Of a stretch of 64,000 nt of DNA, positions 22,390-33,737 are shown piece by piece. The position numbers and the translations under genes were made by a program. The notes beneath the pieces were generated by a model. The model did no database searches, was not told the DNA's origin, and was given only the letters and a program-made list of their open reading frames with translations. Origin of the DNA: Epiperipatus broadwayi (lineage: Eukaryota; Onychophora; Udeonychophora; Euonychophora; Peripatidae); the NCBI GenBank assembly GCA_028023455.1, contig JAQFVV010012490.1:184001-248000 (forward strand), read 5' to 3'. Position 1 is the stretch's first letter, and each line of letters begins with the position of its first letter.

Positions 22390-23008
22390 AAGGCAAGAAA
22401 CAAAATGGATGAAAAAAGTAATGCAGTATGCAGAAGATTTGGATAAAGAATTTGTCAGTATACTTGTACAAAAGGTGGAATGATTGTGTTAGGAGAATTG
22501 TTGAGTGTTATAGTGGTAAGGAATGGGATAAAAGAATAGATGCATTAATAAAGAATAGGGAGTTGGAGAACTTGTATGGAGAGTAAAAAGAGTTTAAATA
22601 TATATAGAAGTAAATGGAATATTGGGTGTGAGTTAATTTATGATAATAGCAAGGAAAGTAGTTTACTATTTAAGGCTCAAATGGGATCTTTAGCAACAAG
22701 GGATTATGCACATAAATGGAAAATCATGGGTGATTTAGTCTGCAAGTTGTGTAAAGAAGGCATAGAAAATATTAGGTATCTGTTAATTGAAAGTAAATGC
22801 CTGCAAGTAGAAAAAAAGAAAAAAAGTTTTGTGGGGGAAAAGGGGGATTGATATATAAAAAGAGGGGGAGAGAGAGAATATTTGTGGGGGGGGATGGGGG
22901 GGGGGGGGGGAGGAAGGGGGGGGAGAAGGGGGGCTAACAGATTTCTCTGGGGATAGTTTATGAGAGATCCCTGACTCAGTATAAGAAGTCACAGTGAATC
23001 ATATCACA
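22390..23008 (+). repeat. LINE 3'-end unit 1 of a tandem pair
   Basis: About 85% identical to 23020-23728. At 22576-22780 it encodes the C-terminal domain found after the RT in many LINEs: ESSLLFKAQMGSLATRDYAH followed by CKLCKEGIENI...LIESKC, a CxxC-type finger in which the last cysteine region has changed. The unit's middle is replaced by a G-rich tract (22886-22933), after which the GGCTAACA...TTCTCTGGG end block resumes. Confidence 0.78.
22886..22933 (+). repeat. G-run tract, potential G-quadruplex
   Basis: Runs of 8, 15, 8 and 6 consecutive Gs within 48 bases, separated by AT, AGGAA and AGAA. This is extreme for such an A/T-rich region. It occupies the position where the partner unit has about 180 bases of ordinary LINE sequence. 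It could be a real expansion or a sequencing or assembly artefact. Confidence 0.85.
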
Positions 23009-23019
23009 TCACTAAAGAG

Positions 23020-23728
23020 CAGGCAATAAGATAGGTGAGAAAATTAATGTGGTATGCAAAAGATTTGGGTAAAGAATTTATGTCAGTATGCTTAAACAAA
23101 TAGAATGATTGTGTTAGAATTGTTGAGTGTTATAGTGGTTAGGAATGGAATAGAAGAATAAATGCATTAATAAAGAATAGGGAGTTGGAGAGCTGAAGAA
23201 CTAGTATGGACAACAAAAAGAGTTTAAATATATGTAGAAGTAAATGAAATATTGGGTGTAAGTTAATTTATGATAATAGCAAGGAAAGTAGTTTACTGTT
23301 TAAGGCTTGCAAAGGATCTTTATCAACAAGGGAATATGCACATAAATGGAAAAATGTGGATGATTTAGTCTGCAAGTTGTGTAAGGAAGGCATAAAAAAT
23401 ATTAGGTATCTGTTAATTGAATGTAAATGCCTGAAAGCAGAAAGAGTACAAATAATGAAGTTGTAGAAGAATAAGTATAAACAAAGTGATTATACAGAAA
23501 ATGGGTTATTGGTTTTTATGCTGGGCTTGGGGAAAAGATAAGGGGATTTAGATATAAAGACCATGGAGTTGACAAAGATTATGTTGTGAAAATGCAATGG
23601 AGCAGGATATGGGAAAACTTAGAGCAGGGAATAGAAAGGAACGGTAAAGTGGCTAACAAGTTTCTCTGGGCATAGTTGCTGTGAGATTCCTGACTCTGTA
23701 TAAGGAGAAGTCACAATGCTTCACATCA
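23020..23728 (+). repeat. LINE 3'-end unit 2 of a tandem pair
   Basis: Direct repeat of 22390-23008, with the middle section intact. It reads CKLCKEGIKNI...LLIECKC (cysteine retained) and on to KAERVQIMKL. It ends in the same TTCTCTGGG...CTGACTC...TCACATCACA block. The unit length is about 700 bases. It has frame breaks and cannot code for a full domain. Confidence 0.78.
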
Positions 23729-23859
23729 CACAAAAGCTGCTTGTTTTAAAAAGAAACAGTCAATCACTTAGAAAAGAAGGGAAGAATCCATTCCAAAAAG
23801 CCATAAAGACAATGTAAAATCAATAAATAATGTGAGAGGCTTTGATTTAGAATCATAAT

Positions 23860-24210
23860 TGCAAAATTATTATTAATGATATGCCAATAACAATGGAATT
23901 GGATAACAAATCTGTAGTGTCCATTGTGTCAAAAAAAAAAGACTTGGGCTATCATTAATAGAAAAAATAAACATTAGCTACAACCAAGCAATAAAACAAT
24001 TATTGATTATCAAGGCAATAAAATATCAGTCTTAGGTCAAGCAAGAGGTAAAGTTACTGTCTAATAAAATACTTAGCAAATTATTAGACTGTGACTGGTT
24101 CAATTATTTGGGCTTTACTGTGACTAAAGTAAACTGGGTCACAAAAATAAAGTCAGACAAGGTCTACTCAGAGAAGGTTGATAATAAACTGGATTTGATT
24201 TCTAGGACAA
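23860..24210 (+). pseudogene. Ty3/gypsy remnant 2, protease and linker
   Basis: INDMPITMELDNKSVVSIVS (about 23876-23935) aligns with the aspartic protease active-site segment of gypsy elements, but the Asp-Thr-Gly triad reads Asp-Asn-Lys. ISVLGQARGKVTV (near 24030) and DCDWFNYLGFTVTKVNWV (about 24090-24145) are the conserved blocks that follow. RT was not found beyond 24240, so the element is truncated there or has decayed further. Confidence 0.72.
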
Positions 24211-24239
24211 ACATGTCAGTCTGTAGACAATGTCCATGA

Positions 24240-27200
24240 AAACAAAAATACTAAAATGCAGATAGGCACTCAAGTTTTAGTAATGAATATATATTTTTTG
24301 GCATTTCTACAATTTTTAAAAGTTCTGGTGCTCTTGTTGTGATGATACAGTATGTTTCAAGCCATCAGATTTTCCAGCCAAGAAGCAGTTTTGTTGATCT
24401 TAATACTTCAATAATAGTTAATCCAACATGAGCTTTCAAAGTCATTTGTTAGCATGGGTTGTTGCCAGCTTTTAGAAAATGAATTTGGGGAATTTGTGAC
24501 TGGGGCTAATATATTATTCTCTGAAAATGATTTATTTCATTAAATGAATATAATTATTCAAATCTAAAATAGATAACTGTATTCATATTGTGTGGTCATA
24601 CTAAATGCTTATGTTCAATTGGTGTTAGCTATATAAGTTAATTGACTACATCAATAAAAATATATTTTTAAGGTGAGACATAATAGATGATTATTATTAT
24701 AAGAAATTTTTACAACCATGATAGCTTAACTTTTAACTATCACTGGCTATCTTTATTTCTTGAGATTTCTATTTGATCACTGCATAATTGCAATGAAGAT
24801 ATTTAAATAGATTAATGCTTTAACAATGTATATGAAAAGAACATAGCTTCATACAGAAATAAATTGTAATTTTAGGATGATGCAATTAATTAGATAGCAA
24901 CTACCTTTTTTAGTTGTTATCACTGGATGATGAACTACAGATGTTTTTTTATTTGTGTGCCATGTCTCTGATTTTACTTCCCATTGCTGAAATTTAAATA
25001 TTCTTTAGTAAGCTTTATATAGTCACATCTTTTTGTTATAAGTAGCTTAACTTCAAATTGCTGTTTTGTAAACTCTTTTGTTTTTTAAATGTATTAGTTT
25101 AACAGATTTGAACATAAGAGAGTTCTTTGTTCAAAAATTTATCTAACACCTTATTTCTCAGATGCCATACAATTTTTTTTATACAATAACCATTTAATTA
25201 TTTACTTTACTTTGTCTATACTAGCAAAGCAATAGATTTTAAAACTAATGTTTTCTGGATTGAACTCAATCAATTCCTTTTTGATGCTGAACATTGCACG
25301 TCTTAAACAATAATTTATTTATTTAATGGGATTGTTTTTGAAAATTGTAGATATCCTCTTACATTGAATCAATCATTCCATGTCTAATGGTCCAAAGTGG
25401 ATCTATCGTTTGACTATAATATAGTCAATCAATAAGCTGAATTTTCACAAATTATTTTAGTTGGTTCTTTTTTGGTTTTCAATATAGTCTGGGTTTATCC
25501 TAAACTATGATGGTTGCTGAGAAGAAAAAAAAACAATACTATCAACAACAACAACAACAAAAAAAAAAAAAAACAACAACACTTAAACATTTAAAAAAAG
25601 AAAAAACAATGAGAAAATGGGCACAGAAACATTCAAAGACAAAATAGGTTAGTAGGTTACACGTTTTGAGTGATATTATTCTCCACTCATTTTAAGGTAT
25701 TGCTATTTTATTTTCCATACTCTTGTGCCATCTAGTGTGATTTTGTAATCAATAGTTTACTGAATAATAATGCATAAGCTGGGATCCGGTGTATTGTGAG
25801 TCGTGTGAAACATTCAGATTTATTTATTACATACACATATTTGAATATATATCATGCAAGAAAACGATTTGTCTGCACATTTAAATTAATAAATGCAAAT
25901 GAATTAGATTATGCGTCTTATCAAAAGAAAAATATACCGATAACAATAATGTAAAATTTTATATAAAGAACATTTTAATTTCTTATTAATGTTATTTATT
26001 CAAATAAAAAAATGATAATTAAAAATAAGTTTATACATATGTTTTCAAGCAAGAGTGATCACAAATGTGTGCAATAGATGGATAGAAATATTTAGACAGT
26101 CCATAGTTTATTTAAATTTAAAATTACCTAAAAAAAAATACATCCACATATTTAGAATGATGTATAAGAATAGATTCTGTATCAAGATAAATGTATGTTA
26201 TATATATCACAGACTGATACAAGATAATGTGATCAATTGTATCTATTAATGAGGATAATTTTACTAGGTATATCCACAATTTTCTTAAAGTAAAAAATTC
26301 TTCAAGGACCATTTATCATTATATTAACATTTTATCCACATCAATGAATGGTTGAGTATAGATATAATTTCTCTTCATATTCATGTAGTCAAATGGAATC
26401 AGTATTTAACAAAGATATATCATAGGCTATATAAAAATGTTTGTAAAGAATCTGCTTATATCATGCATAAATTAAAATTAATAATGCCTAGTTTCTGTGT
26501 GGTCTGGCGCAGTAGATTCTGATGGTCAAAATGTATATCAAGACATACAGATTATATATAAGCATAATGAGCTTATTTATATAATGTTAGACTGCCACCC
26601 TTACAAAATTTATTAACTTCCTAATATAAATCAAAAATATTAGTATAGCTTCATATAAGAAAAAAATATTGAAAACATTAAATATAAATTCAAAGCATTT
26701 TCAGTGCTGAGCAATCTTGCTAAAGGCAACTGTTGTGTTCAAAATAAAAATCTAATGATTGCTTTTGACAAAGATATTCAGCATCAAAAATGGATTTAGG
26801 TTATATTTAATTTCTCCATGTAAGAACCAGTATAAGTATTATCTTTAATTTATTACATTTCAGTACTGGAGTTATCCTTTTTTTAAGTGCTAATATGTAT
26901 AAATAAATTTTATATATTTAACTATCATTATAGATTTAACTTGAAACATTAATTTTAATGGTGTTAAATAATAATTCATGTAAAAGTGAAAATTATTGTA
27001 TTTTTATTTTCAAAAGCAAGAATTTTTGTAACTTATTATTAATATTTTCAAATAGTTTGATTATAAATATATTTTTGATTTAATAAACGAATTCTATGAA
27101 GAGTTACAATTCATATTTCTCTCTAAATCAGATATGTGATTGGTTAAACTTTAAATTTCTTATTAAGTGCTGTATAAATATACAGTAATTAATTTAAATA

Positions 27201-28780
27201 TTAGTTTGCTATAGTTATTCCATATAATTTCCAAAATTGCTGTATAATGCAAATTTACAATTAGCAAAAAATATATTGTGAGGTTTAATTTTAAAATGAA
27301 ATATTGTACGTTTAATTTGGAGATAATAAAAAAAAAAAGTAAAAGAAAACATTTTCATGGAACTAATGAGAAGAAACAGAATTTTCAGGAAGAGACAGAA
27401 AGTAGAAACTAGTAATTATTAATAGAAGAGAACAGTGGAGAAGTTTCATTCAGCAGTGAAACTGCAGAATAATGATGAAAAAATTTCAAAATCTTTTTTT
27501 TAATCAAAACATACATTTTAAAAGAATTATTAAGCAATGTTTGAAATTTTCTTCAACTATATTCTTCTAATTGTACTATAATAAACAATCATATCTGTAA
27601 AATATAAAATGTTTCCCATTAGATATTAGTCATGTACTATCCTTAAAAAAAAAAAAAATAGTTGCAGGTAAACAATCATGCTGTGAAATTCTTATATATT
27701 ACTGAGCCATAAATTTGAAATAATGTATGCCAAAAATATTTATATAGAATTCTCTAACCAAATAAGGCAATATGGTATTTTGACCCAAAACATTTTTTTC
27801 CATACCTCTTAGATCCAACTGTTTCAAATACTTGTAATATGAACTATTTCCACTAAAATAGCTTCCCAAAGATAGATAATTATCATAACTAATGGCATTG
27901 TACATAAATAAACTGTGATTTGGATGAATAGTGAATCAGTCTCATAATATTTTTTAGTGTTATATTGCAGGTTTGACAATTGTTGTGCTTAAATAAAACC
28001 ATGACTCATTGTTCAAAACATGTGCCTGTTGCCATTTGTCTGCTATATACCCCTTTGAGTCATGTGTTAAATAAGACACATTGTAAAAACCTCCAATATT
28101 TCAGGCCTACTCAGTCTGATTCAACTCATGATAGCAGTACATACTATTATTACTACAATTTGTCAAATCCTTTCTACAATAGTAATTAATTCAGCTATTA
28201 CTTGTGTGACAAAACATTAACATGTCCATCAGTTGCTGGTTTAGTCATGCAAATACTGTTGTAAACAATAATTGTTACAGCATCCTAATGTGAGAATGCC
28301 TATGTGGTTTCACACAGTGGTGGAATGATAAACTCAAGAACTAAAGTTTTCAGCTTATGAAATGAAAAAACTCACTTCAGTCAATTGGATGCAACTATTG
28401 TGCAAAATCTACTTGGGAACTTAGATCAATCAGCTAATCATATATTTTTTATATTCATATCACATAAACAAAACAATAGTATCTGATGCTATTATCACAC
28501 ATCAGCATGAATTGCTACCTAAAAGGTTTCCTATGGTTATAACAACTGAAGTGTGATTTTTCCAAAATTTCCCCAAATCCTGATTTTAATTGCCAACTTG
28601 GAAAAAGCATTGGTTTTCAGCATCTTCACATATAATTAAATTGTAGCAAAAAAATTACAAACTAAAAAAAAAATGCAAGAGAAAATTATGCTATGCATTT
28701 TAAAATAGCATAATTATACTGTTTTTTTAAAAAAAAAATCATGCATGATTGCTTTCCTGAATGTCTTGCCATTGACATTT
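24240..28780. other. Long unrecognised A/T-rich stretch
   Basis: Apart from an AAC-repeat and A-rich tract at 25543-25580 and a perfect 11-bp hairpin (AATTATGCTAT/ATAGCATAATT, 28684-28715), I find no repeat with clear ends. The short reading frames (for example 26055-26249, 27699-27905 and 27980-28189) lack any conserved pattern. Confidence 0.5.
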
Positions 28781-28791
28781 GTATATATATA

Positions 28792-29825
28792 CACCTGGGT
28801 CTCGTTTTACGCGATAGATAGGTTCCTCAGAAAACACATGCAAACGAAATCGCGCAAAAATAGACGTAACTTACATTGAAAAAGAGGAGATGCGGTCTGT
28901 GATTTTTCAAAATTCGCATAAAAGCAAAGCACCAACGTAAAATTACTTTAAAATTCGCGTAAAAAAAAAATAAGGAAATAAAATATGACTAATAAAAAAT
29001 TTCAAATTTGAAAAAAATTGATACAAGACAAACTTTTTTTAACTATAATATTTAATTTTATTCAAAATAATATATTTTTATGCATAATTTACAAACACGT
29101 TTGTTTGCAAACAACTAGCGCCAACTTCACACTCATGTTGTAAGTGGTTTTCTGGTGACAACGTAATTAATCTTTGAGACGATGATTTTATTGTTTATGA
29201 AACTAACAACTAAAAATTAAATTCTTATTTTTGTCTTTAATTTTCAATTTGGTTTAAAAATCAAATTTCACATTAATTTCAAGTCGCAGTAAGTAATTTT
29301 TTAAATTGTTAATTACAATTAAAAATCAGATTTTAATTTTTAATCATCAAATTTAATTATGCCCACTGCTATTACTGACCTTTTAAAAATAAACTTGTGG
29401 ACACTAAATGATTAATAATTGATTACGTTCTTTTTTAAAAAGCAAAAACAGAATGCGATTTAAAATGCAAAATTAACACGCAAATATTTGAACAAATTTA
29501 CATTATAATCTTGTAAAATTTAATGTGTGTATACATAAAATGTGGAAATCATGATTTTAATTTCATTATTGCATAAAATCTTACTATTATAAAGCACTGA
29601 AAATATTGAAATTACTAAGATGAAAGTCGAATTCCAATAATCTGATATTACTTTCAATATAACATAAGTGCGCGAAATTTATTATTTAAAGTAATAGCGC
29701 ATTATCGGAGTTCATACACGTGGGTCTCTTTTTATGCGGACTTATTTAACACACTTCCGGTGAAACACGAATCGCGTAACTTCAAAATCGTGTTAAATAA
29801 GTCCGCGTAAAAAGAGACCCAGGTG
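28792..29825. mobile_element. TA-flanked inverted-repeat transposon, copy 1 (1034 bp)
   Basis: Begins CACCTGGGTCTC and ends GAGACCCAGGTG, with TA on both outer sides, the hallmark of Tc1/mariner-type insertion. About 180 bases next to the left end and about 150 near the right are shared with 44597-45899. It has no transposase frame, so it is non-autonomous. The right end carries an added hairpin: 29727-29757 (GGGTCTCTTTTTATGCGG...) is the inverted partner of about 29790-29820. CG dinucleotides are still plentiful (TTACGCGATAG, AATCGCGCAAAAATAGACG). Confidence 0.88.
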
Positions 29826-29967
29826 TATATATCAAATCAAAACTACCCCAAATCCAAAATTAAACCAGACCAGCATAAAAATATTAAAACACAACCTAAG
29901 GTTTCACTGCTACAAGCAGACTTCTCAAGTGTAAAGAACTACCAAAAACTACACAATACATATAATA

Positions 29968-30278
29968 TTAAAAACTACCCACAAATCCATTCACTTCCCA
30001 TCCACCCTTAATATTAAAAGAACTCTTAAATAAGTTAATTGCTTCAGAATAATAAATTTTCAATAATAAAGACTCTTTAATTCTTCTTTTGATTTCATTT
30101 CTCTCAAAGAAGACAACCTTAGCTTCATCAAAATCAAGTGTGGCCTGTATCTTTTTCATGGACATACAAAGCAGAACTAAAATATCTATTTTTTATTCTA
30201 CTTTTATGAACCTTTATTCTTTCATTTAAACTCAAACTACTCTGACCTATGTAAACCTTCTTACAAAATAAACAAGGG
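29968..30278 (-). pseudogene. PLE-3 left arm, GIY-YIG C-terminal part
   Basis: Minus-strand copy of the endonuclease from the YIG strand onward. Compared with the right arm it has lost two bases near 30141 (GGCCACACTTGA against GGCCACACTATTGA), which breaks the frame after the TGH motif. It also has three extra bases at the KRRIKE site. The last 65 codons (30165-29968) read openly in the shifted frame. Confidence 0.82.
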
Positions 30279-30286
30279 GTGTTACA

Positions 30287-30667
30287 TTGAATAATTTATT
30301 AAATAATACAAAAGAAGTTTTTGATAGAAAGACTATTCCTGGTGTAGTATATTTTATCCCTTGTTTATTTTGTAAGAAGATTTACATAGGTCAGAGTAGT
30401 TTGGGTTTAAATGAAAGAATAAAGGTTCATAAAAGTAGAGTTAAAAATAGATATCTTAGTTCTGCTTTGTATGTCCATGAAAAAGATACAGGCCACACTA
30501 TTGATTTTGATGAAGCTAAGGTTGTCTTCTTTGAGAGAAATGAAATCAAAAGAATTAAAGAGTCTTTATTATTGAAAATTTATTATTCTGAAGCAATTAA
30601 CTTATTTAAGAGTTCTTTTAATATTAAGGGTGGATGGGAAGTGAATGGATTTGTGGATAGTTTTTAA
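30287..30667 (+). CDS. PLE-3 GIY-YIG endonuclease fragment, open frame
   Basis: A 126-codon open frame with the full set of GIY-YIG signatures: VYFIPC at residues 21-26, C29 and the KIYIGQS strand at 31-37, the conserved Arg at 45 in NERIKVH, His70 in DTGH, and Glu92 in the KESLLLKI helix. In Penelope elements this module is fused behind the RT and nicks DNA for target-primed reverse transcription. Here the frame enters directly from the inverted junction (about 30285), its first codon is TTG and there is no promoter or RT. It is probably not expressed as a protein, although every recognisable domain residue is intact. Confidence 0.75.
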   Translation: MNNLLNNTKEVFDRKTIPGVVYFIPCLFCKKIYIGQSSLGLNERIKVHKSRVKNRYLSSALYVHEKDTGHTIDFDEAKVVFFERNEIKRIKESLLLKIYYSEAINLFKSSFNIKGGWEVNGFVDSF

Positions 30668-30809
30668 TATTATATATATTGTGTAGTTTTTGGTAGTTCT
30701 TTACACTTGAGAAGTCTGCTTGTAGCAGTGAAACCTTAGGTTGTGTTTTAATATTATTTTTATGCTGGTCTGGTTTAATTTTGGATTTGGGGTAGTTTTG
30801 ATTTTATAT

Positions 30810-31820
30810 TGACTAGTTTAGCTTTATGCTTGTAATGTTTATATATATATATATATAATTAAATTAGAAATGAATTAAGAACTGCTTAAATTTTGAAGTA
30901 TTTTCTCTTAAAATACAATATTGACTTAAACTTCTGGAATATATATGCAGGTCTCTTATATGGTACACAGCAACATAATTGTGTGTGCGCATATATAAAG
31001 AAAAGATAAAAATAGACAAATTTTTGATATTTTTCTACATTTACTGGGAATAATAACTATAAAAAGTTAAATAACTCTGGATTTAAAAGAAATTTTATTA
31101 TAAATTAAAACATTTAAAAAGGTCCAAATAAATTAATATTGTATTCTGATTTTGAATTTAAAAACATGTTTCTGATAATTGTAAACATTTCTATTATCTA
31201 CTTTTGAAATCTTTTAATTAATACCTGTGAACAATTCTCTATTTACGTAAAAACATATAGATGACACTTTAGTAAAAATCTAAAAATAGCTTTGATTAAA
31301 ATTGTTTTTAATCAAAATAATGATTAGACAGAAAAAACTGTTTTCAAATTAGTGTTTTTATCACCTCAATCTTATAAAAAAGTTGATAAAAAGATTATTT
31401 TAGTTTGGCTTGTAGTTTTTATAAGAGCTGACAGCAAGTAATTGACCAAATTGGCTACCTGCAAGTTTGTTTTTAAACATTTTTGAAAAGCAGCTGGCTA
31501 ATGGTTTGCTGAAGTTGGTAGTAAATAACTATCCAGAAAGTTGTTTAGCAGAGATGGTTTTTAGAGCTATACAGATAGCTCCCATGAAGTGGTAGCTGAA
31601 ATCAAGACAGAAAGCAGCTGTTGCTGATTCACTATATTGGGGTTTGGAACTTAGAAGGCCCACTTCTCTGTCTAAAGCCTTAAATATGGACAAAACAATT
31701 TGCTGGCCTGATAACTCATCAAATCCTAGACAGTATGGAAATGATTGAATGCCAGCACACCTGATTATGCCTTTCCCAAGACTGACAATTGCCTAGACTA
31801 TGCCTGTCCTGATGATGATA
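30810..31820. other. Unrecognised DNA
   Basis: A (TA)n stretch at about 30840-30858, then A/T-rich sequence. 31430-31820 is richer in G+C but has no pattern that I can identify. Confidence 0.4.
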
Positions 31821-33737
31821 CCCATTGCCAAAGAATTGGTAGATGTATGCTGCAGTGTATACATGCAAGGAACCACAGATAAACACCTCACATCCCATTT
31901 ATATAACACCAGTTGTTTTAAATAATTCATTTTTGAAATGACATTCTAAATGTGATAAATAATATAAAACAGTATTTTAAATTGTTTAAGCTATATATTT
32001 TTTAAAAAAGTAACACATATAAATAACTCTGCTTGGATTAAAAAAAATCTAAGAGCCACAATTAACATTTAAGATATTTTAAAATCTTTTAGAGAAATTT
32101 AAAGAACAGATGATTCTAAAATTGTTATAATTAAAAGCAACCTGTGACAATCATACATATATTAAGAGAATAATTCCAAATCATTAAAAAAATGTATATT
32201 TAAAAAAATAACAAGTAGATTTTGCTTGAATGAAATAATTGATTCATAGACACATTTAAAACTCCAAAATCTTTTAGAGTAGAAAAGAAAAACAAAAGTT
32301 TGCCAGAGTAAATTTTTTGACATTTATAATAGACTGAGTAAAGCACTTTTTTAACCTGTCAAAAATTGACTATTTTTTTTAAAAAGAAAAAGCTATAATA
32401 AAGTTTAATAACTAATTCAAATTATATTTTATATATTACACATGCATGTTTGAATTTTATATGCCATTAACCAAGGAATTAATTATGGAAAGTATATTTT
32501 GAATAACTCATTATTGTAGCAAATTAAAATATATATAAACATCAATGTGCACATACATTCCTGTGCACAACATATATCAAGAATGAATTATATATTAAAA
32601 AATTAATTTTATTTTGATCAAGTTAAATATATACATGTGCAAATACATGCACATACATGTAAAATTTTAATCTTTTATTGTATTTTAAATATCAATTCAA
32701 ACATGTTCATTTTATATCAAACCACATGTCTGTGCTGACTGGATTTTAAAAACCTATTTGAACATAGATGTAAATCAATGTAATAACTGAAGTTTGTATA
32801 TTAATCAGGTAAATCATGTATTTTATTGTATATTAATTAAAACCAGGAGGCTTATGTGTATAGGCAGCTTCTAGACTTTAAGCTTCATTTTTATTGTATT
32901 CAATTGTTAAAAATTGTATTGCATCTTGGTGACTGTAGCAGTTAGATCTCATATTCACTGAGCAAGATTCAAGCACAATGATCTGATATATTAAATGGGA
33001 TATATTAATATTTATGGGCATCCAGATGATGATTGATATATCCTAGTTGGCACTAAGATTATATTCTTTAAAGCCATGCACATTTTATTTAGTTTAGTCT
33101 ATTAGAAATTAAGTTTATAGTTGACCAGTACATTAATGCTACTAAGTGGCCAGAGCATTGATCAGCTTGTTTAATGTCCCAGCATTGTTATGATTATGTA
33201 ATCCATGGATGAGCATTTAAATTGGTGCATCGAAATTAATGTTTAAATAAATGCCCCAAGCTGGCAAAGATTTAATAGTTAACCTAGTCTATAGTAGAGC
33301 CATTTCAAATCCAGTCACCAGACTGACTGTTGATTTATATTTTTATTGTTCAAATCCAATCGCAAGATGGACTATAGATTTATTTTTGATCATGATGGTT
33401 TCTTTTTTTTTAGTACTTTTACTTATTTTAATGCTTGGTTGATGTATGTATAATTATATTTTAGTTGCTCTAAGAAGTTAATTGATCTCTTCTGATCTAA
33501 CTGAAAACTGGATTGATCTCAAAAAGCTTTTGATCTTATGCTCTCTTTAATATATAAAATTACTTATATATTTTTCAATCGTTTAATCTTACTTACTTTA
33601 ATACTTCACTATTTCAATACTTTATTATATCATTACACCATCATGATCTCATATATTAAATTGAATAATTTGAAATATTTTGTTTATGGGGTTAATAATT
33701 TTGCCATCACCCCAGGGACAACTACCCCTAATACTTA
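31821..33737. repeat. 2-kb tandem duplication, unit 1
   Basis: Begins CCCATTGCCAAAGAATTGG, which recurs at 33738. The two units stay collinear (shared CAATGACATTCTAAATGTGA, GCCAGAGTAAATTTTT-like, CCAAGCTGGCAAAGA and AAATCCAGTCAC blocks) at about 80-85% identity, with many indels. Near 33306-33390 there is an internal repeat of about 50 bases (CAAATCCAGTCACCAGACTG / CAAATCCAATCGCAAGATGG). No coding content is recognised. Confidence 0.85.

Larger units (their letters stand above)
29834..30804. mobile_element. PLE-3: head-to-head inverted pair of Penelope 3' ends
   Basis: Two near-identical arms (29834-30278 minus and 30358-30804 plus, roughly 95% or more identical by eye) are separated by 79 bases. 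Each arm contains the GIY-YIG C-terminal half and about 140 bases of 3' untranslated sequence; the right arm also has the start of the domain. No RT is present. Penelope elements are known to be found in inverted, truncated arrangements. The left border is 7 bases from the end of the TA-flanked transposon. Confidence 0.9.

Noticed and set aside
22783-22992. Proline-rich minus-strand open frame
   Set aside because: Produced by the G-run tract; not a protein.
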